Both the position numbers and the translations under genes were made by a program. From the NCBI GenBank assembly GCA_039090855.1, contig CM077007.1:18649515-18713514 (forward strand): 64,000 nt of DNA, given 5' to 3'. The DNA comes from Macrothele yani (lineage: Eukaryota > Arthropoda > Arachnida > Araneae > Macrothelidae). A model generated the notes under the pieces. That model saw only the letters and a list, made by a program, of their open reading frames with translations, searched no databases and was not told the DNA's origin. Below, piece by piece: positions 1-10,868 of this stretch (position 1 is its first letter; every line of letters starts with the position of its first letter).

Positions 1-1860
1 CGGAGCCCAAACGGATCCACTGGATGTTTATGGATGCTTCAACATATAACTCAACATATGCATCATACAACAGATACATAGCTCACTTACATTTAGTATT
101 ACAGGGGGGGGGGGTAACAAAACATTGTGGACACCCTGTACATATATAGCCTTCCAAGGCATAAAGCAACCACACCATCTGATCACGGGTCCACAGTGGA
201 CTTGAAAGTGCTAATATATATATATATACTGAAGAGCAAAGCCGAAAACAAAAGAAAAACTTTTGAATTTAAAATGAAAGTTGCAAAATAACCTGAAGAT
301 CAAAACGCGCAACGCAGCAGTTATGAAAATTCAGAATTCACATTCTATTAAGAAGAGACCGCAGCAAAAATAATTTTTTTTTACTCATACCAAGTACAAC
401 ATAGAAAAAGTTATGTATTTACCGGTGTGAGTAAAAAAAGAAAAAAAGAAAACAACTGAATGTAGAAAGTGTCAAGAATACTGAGCCTTGGCTTTATCAA
501 GGACCAGCAAAAACTCTGCATTTTCTCACTTCCACAAAGACCTAGTTGGAAATGGGTTTCTGCAAAGTCATAGATGCAAGAAATAAGCCCACCAAAAATT
601 TTTAAAAATTATATATATATGTCATGATCTCCGCAGAGTTGTATGACTTAGCTTTAGTTAACAATTTAGCTTGCATCCATAACTTTCCTGGCCCGACCCA
701 TGCTCTTCATCTGTTACTATTAAACAGAAAGAAGAAGAATATAGAAAATTCGAGTTGTGAGAGTGACATGATAATTAGAAATAATGTTCAGCAATAACAA
801 ATTGCCAAGTTCGCCTGAGAGAGAATTTAAATCTGAATAGCAATACAAAAGTATTCAAAATTTTTAACATTGCAATTAAAAAAGGAAATATTAATTTACT
901 AAAAAACCCAGATTCCTGAAAGAAAACTGGATTATATACCCCCACTTCACAACTTCTGACAACACAAAAACGAGAACAAAACAAAGACTATAATTAACTA
1001 AAGAAATGCTTTGTGAAGGTTATATGACATAAACAATTAGTTGCAATATGTACAAAGTATTTCAGAAGTGCTTTAAGTGCATAATAAAGTAGTTTTTAAG
1101 AACCTAACTACTTTGAAAACATAGCGCAAATTCAAGAACTATGAATAATGAATGGCCAGCTGCTTGGCCTAAGTGCCTAAAAATCGCGCAAAGTTACCAA
1201 GAAAAGAAAGAGTTAAAATCCGCAAAAAAGTTAATAGACTTGCCAGTGCCTAAATGCTTAAAGCAAAAAAACAGAGAAAAAGTACAAGAAGTACAAACAT
1301 TGAACTTGTAAAACCTAAAACCCAAAGACAAAGAAGAGAGCTTACCTCTTATGCAACTGAACTTTCTCCACACTTGAGAAAAACATGGCCGACCTTTTCA
1401 CCCAAACTTTTAAACTCCTCTGCCACTCCCTAGTCGCTGGGGGGCAGCGTGGGTGGGGCTGAAGGCCTCCACACACTGAAAAGATCCAATTCGCGGAGAT
1501 TTTAACCAGAGAAAAAATATATAATTAAGAATGTGGACCTGTATGATCAGAAAGAGCAGAGTTAACTCTCCATAATACATGAGAAATATTATGAAATACA
1601 CAAGTAGTGTATTTAATAATCTTTGCATGTATTTAATCACCTTAGTGAGCTTCTTTAGACTATTCAGAATCCTATTAATTTTAATGTTAGTTTTACTATT
1701 TTTAGTATAGCTATTCTAGTGAGTGAATAACTAGTTTTCTTTTATATTTGTTTTTATTTTCTTTTATAAACAGATTTTTAAGCTTTTTTTTTGTGATTTT
1801 GTCTATATTATTTATTTTTTTATTTTTAATAGGACCTTCATATCCATAGCACTAAGGTTC
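1..1860. other. AT-rich DNA without recognisable genes
   Basis: No convincing exon, transposon protein or long inverted repeat was seen. Short open frames here lack family motifs. Small simple repeats occur (G-run near 105-114, TA run near 213-228). Confidence 0.6.
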
Positions 1861-1943
1861 CTTTTAGTAGTTAATAGGCATCCTCTAGCCAACTTCCAAA
1901 AGGCTTTCATTGGTCAGAATCATATTATTAACTGTGTAGAAAA

Positions 1944-2416
1944 TTAAAGCAGATCTGCCAACCTTTCTCTATTATTCAGAATAATTTTTCTTAAAGTTCT
2001 TTTGATGAAAGAAGAAGGAATTTCGTTCTCTAGAAAACTGTCTAATAGTATATTAATGTGGTAATTGAAGTCCAAATTGTTGCTGCAAATTCTTGAAATT
2101 CTAAGCACCTGTGAAATTAGTACATTCTCAATTACTTTGGTTGATATGTTATTATTCCAGTGTAGATATTTAATTACTTTGAAAGGAAAATTAACTCTTT
2201 TGTCAAAGAGGCTAATAGATGGGTTACCTCTGTTAAGCTTAATGCTCAAGTCTAGGAACACAAGTTCCTGATTACTGTGGTTGGTTTTACATAAGTTAAG
2301 AGAGCTAGGATAGATATTATCAAAATCACTCTCTATAACTTCTGAATTATTGATACACAGCAGATCGTCAATATATCTAAATGTGTAAAGGTAGTTATCG
2401 GAGCAGGTGGAGTGAT
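1944..2416 (-). pseudogene. Reverse transcriptase C-terminal half (YIDD type), retroelement fragment
   Basis: An uninterrupted minus-strand frame of about 157 codons encodes YLYTFRYIDDLLCINNSE, with the catalytic Y-x-DD box. It then gives a block LVFLDLSIKL...SISLFDKRVNFPFKVI and ends LISQVLRISRICSNN...LADLL. This layout (YIDDLL, then a 'YLDL...LYDKR..FNF' block, then 'ISQLIRYxRAC') belongs to a class of reverse transcriptase-like ORFs common in invertebrate genomes; whether it is Penelope-type or another class is not settled. The upstream fingers and palm are missing because the frame ends near 2440, where a Tc1 fragment begins. No stop lies inside, so the insertion may be fairly young. Confidence 0.65.
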
Positions 2417-2455
2417 TTTTAATAAATTTATATTCATATTAATTACTTTGAAAGG

Positions 2456-3052
2456 AAAATCGTTCGTTGGCGACAGCCGACGAACGATTTTCGTCTGTGT
2501 TCTTCCAACTGTTAAATTCGGCGGAGGCTCCATCATGGTGTGGAGTAGTTTTTCGCAGATGAGACTCAGCCCATTGGTTATTATACCAGAAACCATGAAC
2601 ACTGAAGTGTACCTAGACGCTCTGGATAATTTCGTTCTACTAGCAGTGTGACAGGATAATGGAAGTAACCGTTGTTTCCTCCAACACGATCGAGCTCCTT
2701 GCCACACTGCTCGGCGTGTGCAGGACTGGTTTCTTGAAAATGCGGTGGAATTGTTACACTGGCCTGCTCAGGGCCCTGATCTTAATCTCATAGAATACCT
2801 CTGGAATGAACTGGAGCGACGGATATTTATTGGCCACAACGACCGTTTTCGCTCTCCAGTCTGGCAGCAGCTTTGCTGGACGAATGGTGAACCATTTCTG
2901 TCGAGACTTACCGGAAACTGGTCGATAGTACGCCTCGACGTGTTGCAGCTGTCATACAACCAAAAGATGAATCGGCTAACTACTAATTGCGAGAATAAAG
3001 CCATTTGTCCCAAAACGTTGTGATGTCTGAATACTTTTGATAATGTAGTGTA
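2456..3052 (+). pseudogene. Tc1-like transposase, 5'-truncated, one in-frame stop
   Basis: A single frame from about 2484 to 3023 holds the second half of a Tc1 DDE transposase: FGGGSIMVWSSFS, then HDRAPCHTARRVQDWF (second catalytic Asp) and PDLNLIEYLWNELERR (catalytic Glu). One stop (TGA, 2649-2651) interrupts it. The right end reads GAATACTTTTGATAATGTAG, a typical Tc1 terminus, then TA at 3051-3052. The left end and DNA-binding domain are missing. A hAT element inserted at 3054, exactly at the Tc1 end, so its TSD overlaps the Tc1 terminus. Confidence 0.8.
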
Positions 3053-3116
3053 TTCATGGGCGCCTCCAGGAAATTTTTCAAGGGGGGTCAAGTGTAATTA
3101 ATTAAGGTTTGGCTAA

Positions 3117-3217
3117 TATGCAGAAAACAGTAATTCGCGAAAATGAAAGATTAATATTATTACTATTACTAGTAATATTAATCTTTCATTTTCACGAATT
3201 ACTGTTATCTGCATATA
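3117..3217. repeat. Long imperfect hairpin inside the outer hAT element
   Basis: Arms of about 43 bases (3117-3159 and 3172-3215) pair with two or three mismatches around a 12-base AT-rich spacer. Such internal palindromes are common in non-autonomous hAT copies. The inner hAT inserted just after the right arm. Confidence 0.85.
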
Positions 3218-3859
3218 CTACTACTCAGGGGCGGTTCGTCATTAGGGACCAGTGGGGCCGGGCCTCACCTAAAAATTTTTATTTCTAGAAATATTTTTTT
3301 TTTTGCCCTGATTCTTATTCTTTCTCTTAACTACATGTTGATAAACCTTTCCCTTCAAAAACCATTACCTAAAGGAAAAGTTTCCTTCAAAAACGAAAAA
3401 CTATTCCCTGAGGAAAGAGATCACGTTCAGAGTGTGTGGTTATTGGGGCCAGCTCCAATATGCCTCAGTAACATCACTACGCAAGCGAAGAGGAGACGAT
3501 TTCCTCCCCGTCTCATTCAGTATGATGACCTACACACAACACTGCCTTAACCGCGTGTGCAAGAAAAGCTGAGGAGGCAGATCTATCTGGGCCCGCGCTA
3601 ATTTGATTGGCCGGGAGAGTATCCATTTCCGTAACGCCTTGGGTTGACAGAGAAGCTTACCCCGACCAAGCTCAAGGGCGGCGGGAGGGTTTCATATGTC
3701 GTAGCAAAGTTCAGTTAGTTTTTTTTTGTGTGTGTGTGTGTCTCTCTCTCTCTCTCTCGGTGATGTGTTCTTCCTTTGTGTCGTGACTTTTTTGCTTGTC
3801 GAGTACAATGAATGGAGTAGATATTTTGTTAATCTCCGTTCTTTGCTTTAAATCTGGAA

Positions 3860-4015
3860 GAAAAGCTTCACTTAAAAAACTCAGTGCTTATCACCCCAAG
3901 AATTTTTAGTTTGAGCTTCATTTAAAAAAACGCAGTGCTCATCAGCCCAAGAATTTCAGTCGAAAAGCTTCACTTAAAAAATCTCGGTGCTCATCAGCCC
4001 AAGAATTTGAGTTTC
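3860..4015. repeat. Three tandem units of about 51 bp
   Basis: The block GCTTCAnTTAAAAAA...GTGCTnATCAnCCCAAGAATTT recurs at about 3864, 3914 and 3965. It lies within the inner hAT element and is probably part of its subterminal structure. Confidence 0.8.
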
Positions 4016-4318
4016 CAAGAGTATGAAGTTTACAAAGCGCTTTGCAGAACTAATTTCCGTTTTAACTAAGATGATTTTCTATGTTAAAAATAAATAAATA
4101 AATGAGAAAACCTGTAGTGTAAGTATAATTTGCACATGAGTACATATATGTTTTTAGGTTTCACAAGTTCTTTAAAAATAAAGGTTAAACCTTTCAAATA
4201 ATGCAAATGGTAGTATGGTACTCATTCTATATGGAACGAAGTTCATGAAACATTCCCTCGTTGCATATATTTGGAGTTATTATTTTTTCACTACATTTTT
4301 TTTTTCCTGTGATTATTC

Positions 4319-4548
4319 TTTTTTTTTTTTTTTTTTTTTGATTGGAGGTTTAACGACCATCGTGAGCAACTCAATGGGCTATAAGCAGTCGCCCGTCCCT
4401 AATTTAGGGTCACTGGTTCCAGGGAAGGGAGAGAGCCAGTGCCGTAAGACAAACACAACATCCATGCCTGGCCGGGATTCGAACCCGGACCCCTTACGGA
4501 CGAATGATCAGAGGCCTGCGCCTTAGACCACTGCGCCACCGGGGCGGC
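4319..4548 (-). mobile_element. SINE-A copy (tRNA-derived) with 13-bp TSD
   Basis: This is a full minus-strand copy of the commonest SINE here. The head has an RNA polymerase III A box (TGGCGCAGTGG) and B box (GGTTCGAATCC), followed by a unique body (…CTAAATTAGGGACGGGCGAC…) and a long A tail, seen as T on the plus strand. CCTGTGATTATTC flanks it at 4306-4318 and 4549-4561. It is the innermost layer of the hAT nest. Confidence 0.93.
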
Positions 4549-5324
4549 CCTGTGATTATTCCTCAGTTGAGAAATCTGAAGAAACACAAAGCACAATTAA
4601 CATAAATTAATGATCATATGTTTTAAGGTAACAATTTTATTTAAGGAGTTTTAACATTTTTCTGTTAATAGTTATGCATTCTATTCTGACGAAATTTTTT
4701 TCGTGTGCAATACGATAGTTGACACATTCCTGCCTGATTTGGGCATTATTGTGAGTCAAGGGGGTAAACAGAGGCAGAGTAAAGGAATCTTGGGGGTGGG
4801 GGCGGGGTCTGAATAGTTCTCCTAATAATGACAGGTTTTTTTCATTTCATTGTTTGACTTCGGCTACTAGCCCCACCTGTTTCAGTTGCCACGAGCCGCC
4901 ACTGCTACTACTACTACTACTATTATTATTATTTATTGATGCTGCACTTGAAGAAAGTGTATGTTAGTAATAGTCATGTACGTATTATCATGTACATTGG
5001 TAACTGTTTTCAAAATAATGAACAGTGTCGAGCAGGGCCATGCCAAGCCTTTTAAGTCCAGCACACACCACCCTGAGCGGAACTTGTTTGGGCTTACTAC
5101 CGTACGGTTTGCTAGGTTTTTCGCTTTCACGTTATCGTTTTCCAATTCCAAATTTCCAATAAAATTGGGATATTAATTTAAACGCTCCAAACTCCATCTT
5201 TCCTTGTGGTCCAGTTCTGTGAGTGTAAAAAAAAAAAAGTAATAAATAAAATAAAATAAAGGGGGGAATAATTCTGCAGGGGGTCAAGTGACGCCCCTGT
5301 CGGAGCCCATGAGTGTATTTAGCA

Positions 5325-6722
5325 CATCTTTTGTAAAAACAGATCGTGTTTATGTTACCGGTTTGTCTGTCCGTCTGTGGACACCATATCTGTGCAACTA
5401 CTAGTCCGATTTAAAAATGCTTTTTGACTGGGAAACTTGAAATGTAAGAACGATGATCCTTGCATTCCGGTTTCTTTCCGATGCCCAGCTTTGCTGCTAA
5501 AGGGCGTAAATTCTAAACACCCGACTGCAAACATTCTTTCTTCCTTTCGATACTATTTATCATGAAGGCTATTTTTAGTACAGTTTCGTTTTCAAGTAGT
5601 GCATAGTTTTTCCGCAAGAGGGCGTAAAAGTAAATCGCAATTTTCGCCATATCTCTGTTTCTAAATGGTGGATTTGAAAAAATCTTTTTGCACCGGATAG
5701 ATCTCTTAGTGCGAAATGTTATGCATATAATTTCTAGTTTCTGGTAAAGAAAGGTTTTGCCACTAGAGGGCGTAAGTTTATATTTCTGTCTCTGATGTAT
5801 TTACAGCAATATCTGCGCTTCTGAAAACCTAAATGAAATAATTATTTTGTGGCCAGATACCTCTCAGTACGAGAAACTTCTCCAAAATATCTTCTGCTTA
5901 AAATGATACATAGTTTTTCCTCCAGGGGCGTAGATGCATAACTTATTGTTGTCGATATTTCTGCTTCTAACAGCCAGATTTGAATATTTCTTTCTTTGTC
6001 GGAGAGCGTTTCTAGTGGAAAATGTCTTGCATATAATTTTTAATTCTTGGCCTACAAGTTTACCACCAGAGGGCATATGCTCACATTTATGTTTACAACA
6101 TATTACCGGCAATATCTGCGCGTCTAAAAAGCCGATTGAATTTTTTTTTCAGTCAGATATTGCTAATTACGTAAAATATTTGTGGACATAAAAAAATTCT
6201 TTCCTTTGCATACCTTATGCTATGAAGAATACTTTTTTTCGCCGCCCCGGTGGCGCAGTGGTCTCTGATCATTCGCCCGAAAGGGGTTCGGGTTCGAATC
6301 CCGGTGAGGCATGGATGTTGTGTTTGTCTTACGGCACTGGCTCTTTCCCTTCCCTAGAACCAGTGACCCTAAATTAGGGACGGGCGACTGCTTATAGCCC
6401 ATTGAGTTGCTCACGGTGGTCGTTAAACCTCCAATCAAAAAAAAAAAAAAAAAAAAAAAAATACTTTTCGCATATTTTCTGTCTTTCCATTATTCGAAAT
6501 TCTTCCGCTAGGTAGCGCCAATTTATACCATGTTTTCATTTATATCTTTTCTTCTAACTGTTCGACGTGAAAATTCCTTTGTCTCTGATATCTTCCTTCC
6601 TCTACGAGAAACGTTTTGTACACAATTTAATTTTCGTAATATACTTTTCAGCCGCTAGTGGAAGAACTTATTTCTAAATGTTTTATCGATTGTAGAAATC
6701 CGTCTTTTTTTTTTTTTTTTTA
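5325..6722. repeat. Tandem-module repeat with CTCF-like motifs, copy 1
   Basis: Imperfect modules of about 120-160 bases follow each other. Each holds a core near CCACTAGAGGGCG and a segment like 'ATATCTGCGCTTCTAAAAACCxGATTGAAA'. Cores lie at about 5493, 5611, 5759, 5917, 6062, 6503 and 6650; the 6062-6503 gap contains a 223-bp SINE. Copy 2, with the same order of modules and the same final module (TTCGTAATATAC…CCGCTAGTGGAAG), is at 51990-53980. No long ORF is shared. It is probably a mobile element or dispersed satellite of unknown class. Confidence 0.75.
6237..6459 (+). mobile_element. SINE-A copy with TSD AATACTTTT
   Basis: A plus-strand copy with head, body and about 22-base A tail. The 9-bp TSD is at 6228-6236 and 6460-6468. 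It splits one module of the tandem-module repeat. Confidence 0.93.
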
Positions 6723-7315
6723 GTGAGTTCCATTGACTATGAAATATTTTATTCGTGTCGGAAAGAATTCAAAAGATGGGCTCAGTTCAACCGAAAATTC
6801 GATGTCATTTTTCATGTTGTCTTAACATCAAAAGATTTCATTGCTAAATATACGAAACGATGTATACTCAAAACGAACTGTAATGAAATGACAGTCCTCG
6901 TGTACGTCAGACAGGGCGACTTTTAAACTATACGATGTCTAGCATCCCATGGGCAATCAGTGGCGGGGAAAACACAAAAGGCACGGACACTCATGGGAAA
7001 GTCTGAAAGATACAAAAGGGGAGTCAAAGTACCAACGGCCGCATAAGCGACGACACCGTGCATATACTCCATGACGTTAGTCCAGCGGCGTGGAGGGAGT
7101 TGCGCCAAATAAGAGACGGGCGACTGTTTATAGCCTTAAATGCCCAGTTGTTTTTAACCGAAAGCGAAAATAAAAAAAAATATAATAATAATACAATAAA
7201 AAATAGAGAGAAGTCAGTACCTAAAAAGTAATTTGAATTAGTGATATGTATGGAAATTGTCAGGAGAGTAGAGTGGATACGTTAGGGCTTGCGAACGGCT
7301 GGAAATTTCTGCAAC
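6723..7315. other. No gene seen; short SINE-A 3' remnant
   Basis: Only a scrap resembling the SINE-A body (GACGGGCGACTGTTTATAGCC, near 7116-7136) can be recognised. Open frames here lack motifs. Confidence 0.5.
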
Positions 7316-7545
7316 TCTTTTTTGTTTTTAATTGGGGGGGGGTGACGACCACCATGCGCAGCTCAATGGGCTGTAAGAAGTTTCCCGTCCCTAATTTGGA
7401 GCCATTGGTTCCGGGGAGGGTCAGTGTCGTAAGGGAAGCGCACCATCCATGCCTTACCCAACATTCGGGCCTAAACTCATCCCGGACGAAAGGTCAGAGA
7501 CTAGCGTTTGTGCCGCTGCGCTACAGAGATGCAGTGCCAAACCAT
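7316..7545 (-). mobile_element. Old, diverged SINE-A copy
   Basis: The order of blocks is the same as SINE-A on the minus strand (GTTTTTAATTGG…CCCGTCCCTAATTTGGAGCC…), but with many substitutions and a damaged B box. No TSD is evident. Confidence 0.75.
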
Positions 7546-8100
7546 CGATTTACGGGCCCCAAGACAAGCACATGAGTGGGCACTCACCTCCTCTCTTAAG
7601 ATATCAATAGCTCCCCTACTATGAAAAAAAATATTTTGTGCAATAAAAACAAATGAAAGAGTATATAACGGTGGTACAGCTTTCCTGTGATTTAACGTAA
7701 GATTAGTAAAAGCATTAAGAATTTTTTTTACTCTTATGATCACGCAGCAAAATATTTAGATACCGTGTAGCAGTGGCTGCAAAACGCAGTGGATGGCGAA
7801 CATTTCCTTAAGTTTTACACATACTTGCCTCCGACTTTTTTAGCCCGGAAACCAAGTTTTGTAATTTCACTGGCTTAGCCCCTGATTAGTAGGCAGTGAA
7901 TTAAATTTAATTAATCAGAGCTCATACACCAAAGAGCTAAAATATTATGACCAGCGCGTCGTTATTAAAATCAAAGCATCTGCAGGTAAACGACAGCACG
8001 TGTGAAGGTCACGATACGGTATAAATAACACCCGACACTGAGCTCTGTTAATGTTATTCTTGTTCTTCAGACGGGGAGGGCAGAGGACTAAAGCAAGTTT

Positions 8101-8291
8101 TTTTTTTTTTTTTTTGATTGGAGGTAAACGACCACCGTGAGCAACTCAATGGGCTATAAGCAGTCGCCCGTCCCTTAATTTAGGGTCACTGGTTTCAGGG
8201 AAGGGAGAGAGCCAGTGCCGTAAGACAAACACAACATCCATGGCTCACCGGGATTCGAACCCGGGCCCCGTTCGGACGAGTCATCAGAGGC
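8101..8291 (-). mobile_element. SINE-A copy, head-truncated, in the Tc1 element
   Basis: It has the T-run, body and B box, but ends before the A-box part of the head. The duplicated site ACTAAAGC(A/G)AGTTT is at 8087-8100 and 8292-8305. Confidence 0.9.
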
Positions 8292-9048
8292 CACTAAAGC
8301 GAGTTTGACAAAGGCCAAATCGTAGTGGCCAGGCGACTGTGTCAACGCATTTCTCAGACAGCAAGGCTTGTGGGGGGCTCACGGTAAGCCGCGCTTAGTA
8401 CTTTCAAAAATTGATCTGAGGAGGGCAAAACTATGGACCGCCGGCAAGGTGCAAGACGACCACCGCCCATCGATGCTAGAGGTGAGCGAAGGCTATCCCG
8501 TATGGTAACTAGCCAACAGAAGGAATACTGCAGCACAGCACAACTCGCCGGTAATTTGAATGCTGGTAACAGGAGTAATCTGCCACAACACAGTACATCG
8601 AACCCTGCTGAAAATGAGGCTGCATAGCCACAGGCTGCTTCGACGAGTGCCCATGCCACCCGAGTTCACCGTCGAAAATGCTTACAACGGGCACGCGAGC
8701 ATTAAAACAGGACCTTGAATTATTGCAAGGTTGTATACAGTCCCACGAATCTCGTTTCCCGTTGCACCATGTGGTCGGCCGGGTACGTGTAGGCACCAGG
8801 TTTCACCGTGGGATGAAACAATGCTCGTAGAGTAAGTGTAATGCTTTGGGCAATGTTCTGCTGGGAAACCCTGTGCCGTTATTCATGGCAGGAAAATATG
8901 ACGTCTACCACAGACCAAATACATCCTTTCATAGGAACGGTATTCCGCTCTAGTAGTGCCTTCTTTCACAGCACGATAATGCCCCCATGCCCCACTGTCC
9001 GGATTGTTCAAGAATGGTTTGGAAACATGAGAAAGACTTCCCTGGCTT

Positions 9049-9558
9049 TTTTTTTTTTTTTTTTTGGATTGGGGATTTTAACGACCACCGTGAGCAACTC
9101 AATGGGCTACAAGCAGTCGCCCGTATGTAATTCAGGGCCGGCCCAGTGGTCAGCGTTCCAGACTGCCATGGAGGAATCTCAGGTTCTATCCCGGGAAGGT
9201 GCGAACGCTCGAACCACTAAATATCCGCCGTGCGTCGGATGGGCACGTTAAGCCGTCGGGCCCCGGGTACTGGCTCCAGGTAATAAATAAGGGCGTCATT
9301 CTCACAATTTCTACCTCGTTTCCATGTCACTTTCCTATTGGGCACTCTAACCTGAATATCCTAGCTTCCTATTTCTAAGGGTTGTTTAAGACCTGGGGTA
9401 TAAGACACTCCCTTCCTAAAGTCCTCAACATATGATCTGATCTAATTTAGGGCCGCTGACTTCAGGGAAGGGGAGAGCCAGTGCCGTAAGACAAACTCAA
9501 CGTCCATGTCTCACCGGGATTCGAACCCGGACCCATCTCGGACGAATGATCAGAAGCC
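9049..9558 (-). mobile_element. SINE-A copy split by another SINE
   Basis: The poly-T end and body start lie at 9049-9130 and the rest of the body and head at about 9438-9558. The flanks ACTTCCCTG(G/A)CTT (9036-9048, 9559-9571) are the TSD. The 9131-9437 insert is a different tRNA-like SINE. Confidence 0.85.
9131..9437 (+). mobile_element. SINE-E: distinct tRNA-like insert within SINE-A
   Basis: It begins GGGCCGGCCCAGTGGTCAGCG (A-box-like) and has a B-box-like GGTTCTATCCC about 40 bases later. The body is unlike SINE-A. Short repeats of TAATT(T) at the edges could be its TSD. Only one copy was seen in the window, so the family is inferred. Confidence 0.6.
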
Positions 9559-9827
9559 ACTTCCCTGACTTCCAAATTCCCCAGATAACAATCCAATCGA
9601 GAATCTGTGGTTTGTATAGGAACAGGAAATCCGATCTGCGGTGGCTCAACCTCGTAACTTACAGGAGTTAGAGGATCTGCTGATAACTTCTTCCTACCAG
9701 ATACCACAAGACACATTTAGAAATCCTGTAGCGTCCATGCCTGGACGGGTGAGCGCTGTTTTAGCGATACGTGGAGGACCAACACCATATCAGGCAGGTG
9801 GTCATAATGTTTTGGCTTTTCGGTGTA

Positions 9828-10868
9828 TTGTTAACGGTTCTCTTCAAACTCCAAAGCTGAGCATCACCGAATGGTTTAAAAGGATTGCAAAACAAGCAGA
9901 AAGTTAATGCTCAACGGCAGAACAGTTCAGAAAAAAATCTTTTGTAGTAAAAAAGCAAAAAAAAAAGTATAAGATTAAGACGTTCAGCAATGAAAGTCCC
10001 AACCACTCTTGCTCCTCCCACTTCTCGCACATACTGTAAAATTTAGAGACAAGTTTGATGAAGATTAAAAGCGAAACTCTACTTACCAGCTCCTTACAAA
10101 ACTTTTTGAAAATCATTAAAAAAATATCTGGAGAAAAAAAAAAAAGCACACTTTCAGCTTTAGTTTTGGGGACGTAAATCACTTACAATTCGGTTTATTC
10201 CTTTCTCTTGCCGCCTCAATAACTGGGCTCGTTAATAAAACGTGGCAAAGAAAAAAAGATACGACTTACGATTAACATATTTTCGATACTTTAAACTTCC
10301 CCAAAACATACATTTCAAAAATAGGGTGGATTTGTCTGTGGAAGAGACAGGATGATATGTTTTTTTTCGTTTTGATATAACACAGTTAATGATTTGTCCT
10401 CTTGCCTTGAGGGCATATTTTTTGCATTAGTTCCTGCGCAAAAAGCAAAAAATTCGTTCGATACGAACACTGTTTCACATAAATTTCACAGTGCACTACC
10501 GTAAATTGTGCAGTAGTATGCTGCGAATTGTGCCTGCCACTAAATTCTGAGCTTTAGTAACATCGATTTGCAAATAAACATGAGTCACAAGGAGTAACCT
10601 AATATATAACAGTGGGCATTTTCCCCTTTACTTTTGAATGCGGGCACTTTTTCTGGTGAATATTTCTGTGAGCATTTTTGTTGTTGGTACTCTTTGCGAA
10701 CATCAGGTTTTGGGACATAACAATACTGGAAAGAAATATACAATGTTTAATTTAAACAAATTAAAAAATAAATAAATTAAAAAAATCGTGACTTTTTTTA
10801 TTTCGAAATCTTTATATTTTTTTTACCTTTTATTTTAGATGTACGTCCTCCAACAAGCTAAAAATGAA
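9828..10868. other. AT-rich DNA without recognisable genes
   Basis: No transposase, RT or exon motif was seen. Open frames are short and of low complexity. Confidence 0.55.

Larger units (their letters stand above)
3226..4904. mobile_element. Second hAT element nested in the first
   Basis: The left end is CAGGGGCGGTTCGTCA and the complement of the right end is CAGTGGCGGCTCGTGG. Both are flanked by CTACTACT (3218-3225, 4905-4912), an 8-bp TSD. The interior has no intact transposase; a 71-codon frame at 3335-3550 has no known motif. It contains three imperfect tandem units of about 51 bases (3860-4015, each with AGCTTCAnTTAAAAAA and CCCAAGAATTT) and a SINE at 4319-4548. Confidence 0.8.
3055..5311. 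mobile_element. hAT-type non-autonomous transposon (outer of a nest)
   Basis: The ends are inverted repeats: CATGGGCGCCTCCAGG on the left and, on the complement of the right, CATGGGCTCCGACAGG. Both ends are flanked by the 8-bp direct repeat AGTGTATT (3047-3054 and 5312-5319), as expected for hAT transposition. Removing the inner element (3226-4904) leaves about 0.58 kb with no transposase, so it depends on an enzyme made elsewhere. Next to the left end is a near-perfect hairpin (3117-3217). Confidence 0.8.
8306..9720 (+). pseudogene. Tc1 transposase relic in the SINE-split element
   Basis: Pieces in different frames follow Tc1 order: a GARRPPPIDARGERRLSRMV region resembling the linker between the two HTH motifs (about 8450-8505), a catalytic-core scrap near 8930-9030 (HSTIMPPCPTVRIVQEWF, from an ancestral H-D-N-A-P-C-H type block), and the Glu motif NPIENLW (about 9585). 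A SINE of some 500 bases sits between the last two. It cannot make an enzyme. Confidence 0.75.
7927..9825 (+). mobile_element. Tc1-like transposon, decayed and split by SINEs
   Basis: The left end CACCAAAGAGCTAAAATATT matches the complement of the right end CACCGAAAAGCCAAAACATT, and both sit next to TA. Removing two SINE-A insertions (8101-8291 and 9049-9558) leaves about 1.2 kb, the normal Tc1 size. Transposase relics read in the plus direction: an N-terminal HTH region after 8292 and the C-terminal PDNNPIENLWFV...EIRSAVAQPRNLQELE near 9580-9680. Multiple stops and shifts make it dead. Confidence 0.85.

Noticed and set aside
6237..6310. tRNA gene in the SINE-A heads (also at 4480, 12540, 44130, 51540, 55860)
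   Set aside because: Good A and B boxes, but each is fused to the same body and A tail and flanked by TSDs or repeated nine times; these are tRNA-derived SINEs.
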